Shown one piece after another: positions 44,701 through 55,700 of a stretch of DNA of 64,000 nt. The stretch comes from Puccinia triticina (taxonomy: Eukaryota; Basidiomycota; Pucciniomycetes; Pucciniales; Pucciniaceae). Every line of letters starts with the position of its first letter. The first letter of the stretch is position 1. The notes under the pieces were generated by a model. It did not search any database and was not told where the DNA came from. It saw nothing but the letters and a program-made list of their open reading frames with translations. Location of the stretch: contig NC_070566.1 of NCBI RefSeq assembly GCF_026914185.1, forward strand, positions 5,766,001 to 5,830,000, in the 5' to 3' direction. The position numbers were made by a program, and so were the translations under genes.

Positions 44701-45050
44701 AAGAGGTCGAATATCTAGGCCTATTGATATCTTGTAACAGGTTGAGGATGGACCCGACGAAGTTCAAGGCTGTAACAGAGTGGCCGGCGCCAGCAAACGT
44801 GACCGAACTACAACGGTTCATTGGCTTCGGCAATTTTTACCAACGCTTCATAGATCACTTCTCAGGAACAACACGACCACTGCACGATCTGACCAAGTTG
44901 GGCGCAAGGTTTATATGGGACGGGCGTTTTCAAGCCGTGTTCAATGCGCTGAAGTTGGCTTTTACCACAGCCCCTATTTTGAAAATAGCCGACCCCACCA
45001 GAGATGCTTTCAAGGCACTCGAATGCAATTGCTTTATGTTAACTTCATAG
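41752..45050 (+). pseudogene. Gypsy-3 pol, interrupted and truncated
   Basis: After the gag stop the -1 frame continues to SDPRMFLSLAINTTHT, is broken by the solo LTR, and resumes exactly in codon phase at 43110 (TLRATTHCALFLID). Motifs: protease FLIDLGATHSVMS (the Ser after Asp is Leu); linker with two tandem AVLSCPT...GRQARVFDEGVRTTCGKTP modules; RT with MPFGPTGAPGFFQYF and YLDNIMIYT, where the second catalytic Asp is Asn. Ends by stop at 45048 within RNase H. Inactive. Confidence 0.85.
41876..43109. mobile_element. Solo LTR (1234 bp) in Gypsy-3
   Basis: Begins TGTCAGCCGG, ends CCTGACA, flanked by CATAC on both sides (41871-41875 and 43110-43114). Removing it with one CATAC restores the Gypsy-3 reading frame. 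No coding remnant. It contains GC-rich inverted segments (ACCGCCGCGCGGTCC near 42051) and CGCAGCGCGG words. The shared TGTCAGCC start suggests a relation to the 662-bp solo LTR at 18978, but the bodies do not match. Confidence 0.85.
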
Positions 45051-45767
45051 CACGTTTTGCTTGAACCCCCGGATGTGGTGGTTGTAAGTGTTGTACAACT
45101 ATGGCCGGGATTTGGTCATATTGGTCCCAACATCAGTTGACGCTTTGCCCAACTCATCCGCAAGTCTTTTGTAACTCAGTTGACACCCAGATGGAACCCA
45201 ATGAAAACCTCCACCAAGTTAAACAAGAAAATGATTAAATCATATTCTTAGTTGTCCCTCTCAGCCCCTAGTCACTATATGCAGTTGACCTGAGTCAAAG
45301 TATTAAACTTTGAAATCTGTCACAGCAGATGTTTGTTTTGATAGATCCCAACACCACCATACACATGGAGCAGTGATCTTTTGGTTGGACCAGTCGAGCT
45401 CTGTCAGCAGCGCATCCTTAGGGACCGAGTATGCGGACCCAAGAACCTGCTCAAACACTTCAGGCAGATCGGTGTACATCTGTTATGCAGTGTTATGCCA
45501 TTAGTTGCATGATAAGCATCATCTATCTTCTGCTGACACAAGTATAAACTAGAAATGCATGTATCGACACTGTTGAGAGATACCCCCTAATATCCAGGGA
45601 TACATCCCCCTTCGGGTCTTGGGTTCTTCTTCAGCCAAAAAGGGACAGCATGTCAAAGGCCAGTCTGCCACCATAAGTGTTGAAGTGCAGGCAAGAAACT
45701 CGAACCTGACATATCGTCCCGCTTTCACCCCCCAATCCCAGCTTTGAAATTGAGTTCTAACTCCATT
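45051..45767. other. Border between Gypsy-3 and the SNF2 gene
   Basis: No clear gene. CAGTTGAC words near 45135, 45177 and 45284 recall the hairpins at 38.4-38.6 kb. Pyrimidine-rich sequence precedes the SNF2 start, and an unrecognised upstream exon cannot be excluded. Confidence 0.4.
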
Positions 45768-48171
45768 ATGGCCGGAGTTTTCTGCCTAGGTCAAATCGTT
45801 CTTACATTTACCTCAACATACTCCATCGCTCCCCTTGATGTTCCTCGTGTTGCTTTCCTTCAGCGAGGTAACCACCGAGTACACGTGTTAGGTTCAGCAA
45901 CCCAGTCTTTTGGAGATCTCAGCGAGGTTCAGAGCAGGTGTGTCGGACAGTTGCTAGGACCTGTTGGAGGATGTTCCACTCGAATGAATGAAGCAAGATT
46001 TCCGAGTTCGGACCCTTCCTTAATTAAACTCCACGCATTTGTTGCCACAAAGACTCCAACACTTTCTCAACTTTGGGGTTGTGTTTTCAGTCGTTCGATG
46101 GATGTTCAAACGGTTCTTTCTGCATTCTCTAGAGCAGGCATTGAGCTCCTGTCAATCTGGAACTACAACCCAACTATTTTCTTCGACATACCACACCTTA
46201 TGTCTGCCACTCATCGACTTGGCCCATCTGATGATGACCGGTGGCTTCAGCCATACCTTATACGATGCCGCACAACATTGAAGGATCACCAACTGAGCGC
46301 CCTCAGGTTTTTGAAAAACAACGAATCCAACACAGACACTATCTCACAACTCTGGAACCACCCGGACAACAGATGGATCAGGGATAATGTCGATGATTCG
46401 ACTGGACCAATGACTAGCGATGAACATGCAAAACCACGAGGTTCAATACTTGCCGATGACATGGGTCTTGGAAAGACATTAACAGCGTTGATTTTCATTC
46501 TAGCCACTAGCCAATCAGCCCTGGATTTTCGCCGTTCTAGTCTTGGCAATACACCACTGATGTCTGCTGCTACACTTATCATATGTCCTCTGGCGACGCT
46601 TTCGAACTGGGAGAACGAAATCCGAATGCATTTTCATGCACAAGCGATTCCCTACTGTGTTTTCCACGGGAAAAATCGAGGAGGTATAACACTCGAGGAG
46701 CTAACATCTTCAATGGTTGTCCTGACAACATATGAGATGATTGGGACGGACGAGGACACTACGACGAGCCGGCCGATGATTGAACCCTTAAATATTTGTT
46801 GGTTCAGGATAGTGTTGGATGAAGCTCAGTGGGTTAAATTGAGAACTATGTCCCAATGATTTCTTTCAGTGCAAGAAAGAGAAACTGATTAATTATATAT
46901 ATGTGACATATAGTATGATCAGGAACCGATGTGCTACCAGGACAAAGCTTATTCACCGTCTGAATGCAAAATTTTTCCTATGTCTGACTGGGACTCCCCT
47001 GCAGAACCGCTTGACAGATCTGCAAAGCCTCGTCCAATTGTTGAGGATCAAACCATGGAGTGACGAGTGGATGTGGAGGAATTTCCTCATACCTAACATA
47101 AATGTCGGCTCAATCGAAGCAATCAGATCGTTAACCAGGCTCATGGAGGGAGTATGCTTGCGGAGGACGAAGGATGTCTTATTGAACCTGCCACCAAAGA
47201 CCGAATATGCTGTGGTTGTCCATCTCAGCGCTGAATGGGAGAAAGTGTCACATGAACTCCATCAGACTTTTGTGGAGAATTTTGGAAGATTGAGAACATC
47301 AGCCGATTCTTGGGATTCAGGTGAATTCTTCCGCCAACTTACGAGGATCCGACAATTTTGTAATCACCCACTTTTTGCAAGGGAAGAGATCGAGTTTGGG
47401 GTGAATTGGGAATGGAATCACTCTGCAAAGTTGATTCACCTGATGGATAAGCTTAATAAATTTGATGGTCAAGGAAGTCAACGAAGCAGACCAAAGTCTG
47501 TAATATTCTCAAACTATGTTGGCTTCTTGAACATGTGAGTGATTCAACTGAACTCTGAAGGTTGAACTGAGGTTCGCAATTTTACATCTACTCTGCTGAC
47601 AAAAACACTGGTTTTCTTGTAAGAATTGAAATCGGCCTCAAAGCGAACGGTATAAAATCCACATGGCTCAAAGGGGAAATGAGCATATCACAGCGTGACA
47701 AGAGCCTTGATGGTTTTCGGGGTGATACAGGGTGTGACGTACTGCTTGGGTCAATCGCAGCAGCAGGGGTGGGGATTGATTTAAGATGTGCTGAAAATGT
47801 TTTTATCATGGTGAGTGTAGACAAGGCAAGAAGCATATGCACAGAGATCTAAAAAGAGTCTTATTTTTCAAGGAACCGGGTTGGAATCCGGCGATGGAGG
47901 CGCAAGCTATAGACCGTTTGTATCGGTTGGGGCAGGTCAAGCCAGTGAGTGTATATAGGTACTATGTACATGGCACGTTGGAGATGAACATATACCAGGT
48001 ACAGAGACGGAAAGGAGAATTGGCTATGTACGTGAGTTTTCTTTGAAGTTGTTAAGCTCCCTTTGGTGACAAAGCGAATGATCCGTATCGTATTCCAGGT
48101 TGAGCGTTCCTTCGGGTGGTGATGAACAATACAAGGCAGCTCAGTTAATAATGATGAACATGATTAGTTGA
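45768..48171 (+). CDS. SNF2-family ATPase, Rad5/HLTF-like, lacking a RING finger
   Basis: Five exons: 45768-46828, 46914-47534, 47624-47810, 47873-48027, 48099-48171, giving 698 aa. SNF2 ATPases translocate on DNA to remodel chromatin or repair structures. Visible motifs: LKDHQLSALRF (Q region), ILADDMGLGKTLTAL (motif I), ATLIICPLATLSNWENEI (Ia), VVLTTYEM, and a motif II DEAH created by the first splice junction. In the second half: FLCLTGTPLQNRLTDL (III), RIRQFCNHP, KSVIFSNYVGFL (IV), GCDVLLGSIAAAGVGIDLR (V) and EPGWNPAMEAQAIDRLYRLGQ (VI). The N-terminus (PRVAFLQRGNHRVHVLGSA) has no domain I know. Rad5/HLTF proteins are usually larger and carry a RING between the two lobes; none is present here. 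No stop or frameshift. The ATG at 45768 is the first in frame that I trust. Stop codons of this gene and of the next, minus-strand gene overlap by 8 bases. Confidence 0.82.
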
Positions 48172-49298
48172 ATCGCATACTCCTGAACTCACAATATAGT
48201 TGAATCATTTCGAAAAGCTCAGAGAAGTTCATGTAAGGTTTTGGGTTGAGGAGTAGTTTTTGTGCATTGTCAAGTGTATTGATGTATTCGGGTGCGTAGC
48301 AGTTGATTGGTAAGTTTATCGGAACGTCAGAAAACGTGGTAAGAACAGAAGCCTGAATCAAGCGACGGTTCTCTATTGTAAAGCTGTCTACAAATTTCGG
48401 GCCTTTGGTGTTCTTCTTCTTGTGGATGTGAACTTTGTCCAGTTTCTGTGCGAGGAGGCTGAATTCAGAGGACCTCCACAAGAGAGGAACTTTGACAAGT
48501 GACTTGTCCGGAAGCCTTTCCGTTTCAGATGAGCATTTAATCGGATCAAAGAGCCCCTTCGTTTCATTTGATACGTCAAGCGTGGAGAGTGTCTGTTGGC
48601 GGTGTGTCTGAAGCTGGAGAATATCATTCTTGTGATCAATGACCTGGAGCAAATATGAGTCAGAAACCCAGATGGCTTACCTGACTCCTCCACTTGGATT
48701 TCAACTCGGATTTTTTCTTCTTATCCCGGCCGTCTGTGGAATACTTTCCCAACCTGAGCCCCTCAGCACGCCCAAGGAACCATCGATGCAAGGTACCCAT
48801 GTGGAGTTTTGGATTGGAAGCTTCGTTAGGGTCGATGTAGAATATCTTGAAAACACTAGACTGATGGGCATGTCTCCAGTGTTTGAGAATGAATTGAGCA
48901 ATCGACTGATTCCAGGGCGAGTCCCAAGGGTGCTGCCACGCGAAGGTTGCTCCAGGAAATCCAGATGCAGTAAGATCTTCCAAATACAATGTGCGGAACA
49001 CAACAGGTATCTTCTCGTTTTTGAGGGAACAGGCACTTTCCGGAACTTGAGATATGGGATGGATCAATATTGAGTGTGGAAGGGCGCAGCCTCTATGGAA
49101 ATCTTGTGGGGAGGGAGAAAGCCTCCATACCTCAGAAGATTTGGTGTTCATGTCTAGCAGGCAACGGGTGAAGGAAGAAATACTTCTACACAGAGGTGAC
49201 GTTGATTTGGGGAGTACAGTAGAATAGAAACTATTGATTTTACGACCGTTGGTTGGAGGATTGTTCCCGCTGAAGTGAGAGTGAGCCGAAATTTTCAT
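48164..49298 (-). CDS. Two-exon hypothetical protein
   Basis: Read on the minus strand: exon 1 49298-48681, intron with GTAAGC donor and TGCTCCAG acceptor, exon 2 48643-48164; 365 aa. The splice keeps the frame (SQ to VIDHKND). No signal peptide or membrane segment; a basic cluster (RDKKKKSELKSKW) lies at the end of exon 1. The C-terminal part (LPINCYAPEYINTLDNAQKL...LLNPKPYMNFSELFEMIQ) resembles a motif I associate with large lineage-specific families in rust genomes, but no function is known to me. Convergent with the SNF2 gene, with overlapping 3' ends. Confidence 0.6.
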
Positions 49299-49541
49299 CG
49301 TGGGATGTTGTGTGAGTGTTGGGGCAAAGTCTGAGAAGGAATTCGCGGCAGGATCTTATACCCACGAAGGGTGATGTGGGGGTGAGGGTTGGGTGAAGAC
49401 ATGGCCCGCATTTCTACCCTTTGTTTTGTAACTCTCAAAGGCTTATCGGTAGGGAGATATTGCATGAAAGGGCGCACAGCATATTTTTATGTAAAGCATT
49501 TCGTGCAGGGTCACATGTTTGGCTTGCTTTGGTTGACGTGT

Positions 49542-49583
49542 TCTTGTCATGAAAACGTACGCGCGTACGTTTTCATGACAAGA
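49542..49583. repeat. Perfect palindrome, copy 1 (42 bp, core 36 bp)
   Basis: Half-site TGTCATGAAAACGTACGC is followed directly by its reverse complement (core 49545-49580). Here the palindrome extends three more bases on each side (TCT...AGA). The core has no spacer and recurs exactly at 57667 and 63887. Flanks differ between copies. Confidence 0.95.
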
Positions 49584-51046
49584 TGCCTGGAGTCCGACTC
49601 GAGTTTTCGCAATGGAATGAAGCGGTGTGGTGGACAATCTGGTACACGCGGAGGAGTCAAGCCTTTTGCCGCGCACGGCGCGCGCCGGAGGACGGCAGGA
49701 TTCAAGACATCAAGGCTTCCTCCAGATTCAGCGGCGCGGCGTGGCGCTCATCCTCAAGGCGTTTCAGGTTTTCTATTTTCTTCTTTCCCTTCTCTTTTCT
49801 TTTTTTTTTTTTTTTTTTTTGGTTGGTTCTGTTTCCTTGGCCCTGTTTTCCTTCTTTAGTTTAGCTTCTATCATGTTTGTTCTTTTTCTTTCACTTTGCG
49901 CGCTTTGGTTAGGTTTTGGATGAGGAGGGTTGGTTGTTTTGTTCCTGTTTTGTTTTGTTTCTGTCTTTGTCTTATGTTGTTGTAGCGCGCGTGTGCGCGC
50001 TAGGTTGTGATGAGCTGTCTTTTAGATGTCACAAACTCCAAAGTTTGAGTTCAGTTCGAACTCAGGCTTTGGAGCGGCATGGACCCACTCTGAACCATAT
50101 AGTTTTCAGTCAATCCATCAAAGTTCAAAGTTCACGTCTTGGCATTTGTTTGCCCGAATCTCACGGCTTTTAAGTTCTTTACCCCGCAAAACGTCGATCT
50201 CCTCCACCTTCCTGGTTTAGATCACACCTCTCACTCCTGCCGGCAGTATCCCGGCCTCTCTCAAAACAAACCCGCCGACGCGCATCTCCCGCCGTCGTAA
50301 AATCAAACCCCCTTCACGCTTACACGAATCTCAGCGCTCTATTTCGGCCAATCATCCCGGAGGGCATACGTAGATAAATCTCAGCTTTTCTTTTTCCCCT
50401 CCCCGAACTGCTGCCGGCCTAGCACCGGCCAGAGTTCCTCAGCGGACAGTCGTTCAACATGTCCAATTCACCAACAACACCAGGTACCCCCGGGCAGAAG
50501 CTACCAATGGCTTGTACACGGCAGGACGACCGCCCCATGCCCTCAATGGTACTTAAACAGAACACAGGCACCCCATGCGGAAATATGTGTTGCGATTGCA
50601 CAGTCCACAGAAGGTTTCTTCACATTTAGCTCCTGTGGGAGTGGCAGCACTATCATACTTGATCTATCAAGCCATCAAAAATTGATGGTGTGTGTGCTAT
50701 CGGTGTGGACTTTGGAGTGCTTGATCCAGAATTGTATGTAATGGGGCATGAGTATCACAAAATTTGGAAAGGGTACAGCTTCAGAAGTGGATGTTGAGTT
50801 ACAGAGAATTCTGTTTGAGATAGCCTAAGTCCAACGGTTTGGCTTTGACAGAATAGGCAGTGGCCAGAGAGAAAAAGTTAAGGGTTTGTCAGAGGCACAT
50901 GCCAAATGTGCGGACTCGGAAGAGGGAAGTGCGGCATTGACTGTACCTTGGTGGAACAGCACCTCCACACATCTATTGACCATGGGCCTATTCCGAAGAA
51001 CCCGGCGCAACATCGGTGGTGGCATCTTTTGCAAACTCGACGGGCC
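49584..51046. other. No gene supported; low-complexity and hairpin sequence
   Basis: Contains a run of about 20 T near 49800, GT/TTTTG-rich stretches to 50000, and an inverted repeat CTCCAAAGTTTGAGTT...CGAACTCAGGCTTTGGAG (50037-50075). Short ORFs at 50825-51034 on the minus strand (Cys-rich: RRVCKRCHHRCC) may belong to the fragment described at 51047. Confidence 0.4.
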
Positions 51047-51394
51047 CTAACATAAGTTGACAGTATTAGTTGCTTGTGTGCTGAAGCCGACATGGGAACG
51101 CAAGGAGTTCAAACCTCTTCCAAATCGATTTCTTCTGGCCATCCAGGTGGCCTTGACGTTGGGGATAGCCCAGTGAGGAATTTTGTGGTCGAAGGCATCG
51201 GCATCCAGTTTACACTGGAGGTGAAAACAGTGATTCCAATTCTTCCAGTCACGGGACCAGTTTTCTTGGATGTCGACCGGAGCGGGTTCCCTGTCAGGGG
51301 GAAGTTCAATTCCGTCTACAACACGATCTATCCTCTCTTGCATGGCTTTGATCCAGTGCAGTTGGGTTTGATTGAAACTAAAAGTGGAGGGCAT
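51047..51394 (-). CDS. Hypothetical protein fragment, possibly an exon of a longer minus-strand gene
   Basis: A 115-codon open frame on the minus strand (MPSTFSFNQTQLHWIKAMQE) with tryptophan-rich text (NWSRDWKNWNHCFHLQ, HWAIPNVKATWMARRNRF). Base composition and residue use look coding. A Cys-rich segment lies downstream on the same strand at about 51030-50880. I do not recognise a family, and the exon limits are not fixed. Confidence 0.35.
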   Translation of the reverse strand: MPSTFSFNQTQLHWIKAMQERIDRVVDGIELPPDREPAPVDIQENWSRDWKNWNHCFHLQCKLDADAFDHKIPHWAIPNVKATWMARRNRFGRGLNSLRSHVGFSTQATNTVNLC

Positions 51395-52023
51395 GATGGT
51401 ATTTTCAAAAGTGGCACTAGCTTCGGTGAGGAGATGACAAATGGGGGTGATGGGTTGATTTTCAACTTCCCCAGTGGCAGGGGCTGTTTAAGTTCAGCAC
51501 ACTGATCTGTTTAAGGTAGTAAGCTATGTGTTTTACTGCGAGTCTCAAACATCCCTGAGGCCAAAACAAACGATTGAATAAGAAGTGAGCATGTTGGACC
51601 TTAAGTGGAATTAGTCACTGCAAGATATGAATTTCTGATGGCCCGACAATCTCCCCACCACATATGAATCACCTGATCCACAGGTCTTCTGGACACCGTG
51701 CGTATGCATGGCTTGCTGTGAAGATTCGGAGAAAAACACAATACATAGGCTGTGGCACGATTCAGATCAGAAGACGTGCTTTTTGATTCTTTCCACTCCA
51801 ATGCCCAGCTGCAAACATGAATTTGGGAGGTGACGTGACTCCGCTGCATTGGCCACATGATTGAGGGTGATTCAAAGTGAAACTACACTGCATATCCTAT
51901 CAAGAAGGATGCCGCAATGGCACGCAAACACACAGCTAAAGGCTCCCTGCCTCTTGTGTGACTTTCGAAATCCGCAACGTCAACGTAACCCCCAACACCC
52001 GCTCCCATCCTTCATTTTATTCC

Positions 52024-55000
52024 ATGAAGTCAAATCATCCCACCTACGTATGTCATTGTACATCTTCCGGATGCAATGCTACACAGCATCAAGAAGAAGG
52101 AATCGGGGTGGTCCCAGGAAGAGTACTGTCAAAGGTTGCATATCAAGCACACCAACTTAAAGAAGCCCAGTTACAATCACGGACATTAGTCGTCTCTCGG
52201 CCACAGCTTGGAGTTGGTAGCTCATGTGAAGTAAGCTGCCAGCATCTATCATCCATATGGTCTGTCATGCTAATCATGAGGTGTTCGACTGTGGAACAAT
52301 ACGGCACCAACAGAATGGACCAACTCCTCCTGCCGTCGTCCCAGGTGAGGAATCCCAAAGCAGTGTTCGGCCTCTGCTACTGGAGGAAGATTTCTGTACA
52401 CAAGTCATGGTGCAAATGGCACAGTCCGTCCTCAGAAACCGACTCAGCAAGTCAGGTGCATCCGACTTCCTTCAGGCGGCTCGTGAAAATGTGGTCTTGC
52501 TCTCGAGAATCTGGGCTACGGGGGATACCGATACCGCACCCAACGCTTCAAGGATTGTGGCCCAGATACCCCACACTCGTGAAGCTGTTTTTAACCGTCT
52601 TGGGATTAACCCCACCATCACTACGCAGGTTTGCTGCAAGAAATGTTTTGCTTTGTACCCGACGGGCGATCCTCAAAACCCTTGCCCAAAAAAATGTAAC
52701 CGGCCCTTCCTGTCCTCGTATCAAACATTTTGCAAGTGGGCAAAGGCAAATGAAGTGAAGCCAGAATGTAACACTGACCTGCATAAACTGAACCGCAAGA
52801 ATGAACTGAAGCCGTTGCGTACCTTCAGCTATGTCAAACTTGAGACTTGGCTCAAGGCACGACTTTCTGTATCACACTTTGAGGCTCTGTTAGATTCCAG
52901 CCTCGTTGCTCATTCTGGAAGTGCTGATGGGATTATGGAGGATGTGTGGGATGGAAAGGTGTGGCAGGAGTTTCCAGAGACTGAAGGGGGTAACGGTATC
53001 TTCACCAAGAATTCCGGGAACCTTGTATTCAGCCTTTATCTAGACTGGTTCAATGCGGAAGGATCATCAAACCTCGGTTCTCACAACTCTGTCGGTGCAA
53101 TTACTCTGATATGCTTGAATCTCCCGCCTGGTGAACGCTACAAGATCGAGAACATTTTTCTTTTTGGCGTGATTCCTGGCCCTAAGGAGCCCAGCCTCGA
53201 ACAAGTCAACCATCTACTGCGTCCTCTAGTAGCGGAGCTTCAGTCCTTTTGGGAGGGAGTCCAATTTCAATCCACCGCATCATACCCAAACGGCCGGGTC
53301 ATCCGCGCGGCACTATTCCCCCTGATTGCAGACCTTCCAGCACTACGCAAAACAGCTGGCTTTGGAAGTCATGCAGCAACCTTATTCTGCTCCTTCTGTC
53401 TGATGGATAAGAAGGACATCGAAGAAATAGACCCATCAAAATTCCCTGGACGAAGCAATGAGCAACACCTACTTCACGCAAAACAGTGGTTAGCACTCAA
53501 GAGCTACGTCGAGCGCAAACATTTCATGAAGAACCATGGTGCAAGATGGAGTGTTCTTAATGACCTACCGTACTGGCTTCCAGTAGACCATTGCTCAATC
53601 GAGCTTATGCATGCTCTCGTTCTTGGCGACTTGAAAGATCACAGCATGCGATTCTTGTACCTCCCGTCAGCAGCGAAACTGCTGAAATCCACGCAGGAGA
53701 AGGAGGAAGAGTGGCAGATGGATGACCACTATTCGGCTCTTCCATTCACTGACCTCTTTCCCTCCGAACCAAAGAAGAATCCGGGAAAGCGCAAGCGTAA
53801 TGAGGAACCCAATGATACAACTGAAGAACTCGGGCGCCGGCCGAAGAGAGGCAAAGTACCCGAACCAGGTCCTTCAACAAAAGGGAAACATTGTGCTGTT
53901 TCAGGAGCTGAGTGTCAAGCCTCCTCAGGGCAAAGCTCTCACACCACCCAAGGAAGCCACTCGTACAAACTACGGGCTCGAAAACAAGCGGTTTACGTCG
54001 AATGCAGCGAGAATCCAGATACTGAACACTCCGAAGACAACGGTAATAGTGATTGTACTGAGCGGGGACCCAAGAGAAACAAATCGTTGACACCACTGGG
54101 AAAGGAGGGTGCTATCTCGCATCGCATGAGGCCTGATGAGCTTGAGGTGGTTCGAAGAACACTGATTCACACTACCATTCCATCCTGGATTGACCAAGTT
54201 CCCCACAATTTAGGGGCAGCAAGTCATGGATCCCTCAAGGCTGCCGAGTGGCTGATTCTCTACAAGGTTTACTACCCAATGGCCTTGATACCTGTCTGGA
54301 AGAAAACTTATGTGGAATGTGCGACAGCAGAAGAAAAGGAAAGAGTTTCAACATTGCTAGACTCGACCACTCTTCTTTCCAGGATAGCACATTTCCTTAC
54401 CTTGCCAAAGATCAACCCCAAGGATCTACCAGAACTTGATGACCTCATAGTCAAATACCGAAAATGTCTCCGCAAAGGCTGGCCGCAGCATCCAACTAAG
54501 CCTAACCTGCATTTGACACAGCACTATTCTGATGTCATACGGAGGTTTGGTCCACCTAGATCAACAGCGGCATGGGCTCAGGAACGCGTTAACGGGATGC
54601 TGCAAAGATTACCAACAAATCACCACCCTTGTCAGTCTGTTAATGCTCATTGTGTTTGCGTCCTGTGCAGCTGACAAATGTCACACCTTCTTGTGTAGCC
54701 GAGATTCCCAAGACCCTGTTGAAGAATTGGCACATAAACTCCACCCTTCAAATCGTCACCCGCGGCCAGAAAGAGAACAAAGCCCTGTCGGTCAGCACAG
54801 CTGTATCAGAGATGGAGACTGAGAGGCCAAGTCGGGATCTCGATGCGCAGATGATGAAGAAGTGGAAGCGAGCTATTGCGGGGAAGGAGTCATCCAGGGG
54901 AAAGCTTGCTGCAAATCCCACGGAACTCAATGCTACAGTATCGACCAGAAAGATGATGACCATCAATGGGAAGAACTTCTCCACAGCCCGGCATCATCTC

Positions 55001-55387
55001 GGAAACTCGTATGTTGAGTATTTATTTGGTCGCGACCAAAGGTTTGGCACAATCGAGGAGATATTTTGCTCCATACAAACCCCGGGGAAAATCTGGCTCA
55101 TAATTAGCCCTTTCAAGGAACTGGACAAGACGGAGGATCCATACAATGAATATCCTGACCTGAATTGCCGATTGGTTCGAGACGAGTTGGAAGTGGCTGT
55201 TGTCGTGGAGCAGGAAAAAATTATTGGACATGTGGCAGTCCTGAAGAACCCCGGTGGAACATTTGGCATTCAAAGTAGAACTGTCACGGCTGTTGGATTA
55301 GGTACATTGGTCAGTATTTGTATTCTGATGCGGTTGTGGCTGTTCTCTGACAGTTTGTTTGTACAGGGATGGGAAGGGCTTGTTTGA
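52024..55387 (+). CDS. Tnp2-family (CACTA/Plavaka-like) transposase
   Basis: Four exons: 52024-52230, 52281-54630, 54699-55309, 55367-55387, giving about 1062 aa. The N-terminus has a Cys/His set (YVCHCTSSGCNATQHQE). A second Cys cluster (QVCCKKCFALYP...CPKKCN) lies around residue 190. The core has YLDWFNAEGS, VGAITLICLNLPPGERYKIE, FGVIPGPKEPSLEQVNHLLR, FPLIADLPALRKTAGFGSHA and LFCSFCLM, then DHCSIELMHALVLGDLKDH. These are hallmark blocks of Tnp2 transposases in fungi. The second half (PDELEVVRRTLIHTTIPSW...WAQERVNGMLQRLPTN) is also typical. A charged low-complexity insert (KRKRNEEPND to SDCTERGPKRN) sits between. The frame is uninterrupted, so it may be active. The last two introns are less certain. 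No CACTA-type terminal repeats were found by eye. Confidence 0.85.
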
Positions 55388-55700
55388 TGTGTGAGAAAAT
55401 TACGCACAATGTTTGCTTGCATTTGGGCTATTTTGAAAGGGGGTGTTATGAAAGGGGCAGATTTACCTCTGAGGCACGGTTCTTGGGTTCCTGTTCTTCT
55501 TTATCAAAACTGCCTACTCTGTATATAGTGTGCCGATGTTGTTGTCAACCCAAGGTTATGTCCACTACACGATTTCCCCATCAATCTTGCCCCCCCCCCC
55601 GTGTCTGATCATTCGTTGAGGAATCCAGAATTAATTTTGATCGGAAATTCTATAAGTTGCCTAAATTTATATCATCTTTCAACTTGAACTGCCCAATATC

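Larger units (their letters stand above)
40370..45050 (+). mobile_element. Gypsy-3: 3'-truncated chromovirus, relative of Gypsy-1
   Basis: The 5' LTR is followed by the same leader and gag-pol order as Gypsy-1. Coding similarity stops inside RNase H near 45040 and no 3' LTR is found. It is split at 41876-43109 by a solo LTR. DNA differs from Gypsy-1 at most third positions, so it is a distinct family member, not a recent duplicate. Confidence 0.85.

Noticed and set aside
49443..49676. Shared peptide SCHENVRAYVFMT in three ORFs at 49.5, 57.7 and 63.8 kb, as if a conserved domain
   Set aside because: It is simply the translation of the 36-bp palindrome; the surrounding peptides are unrelated.
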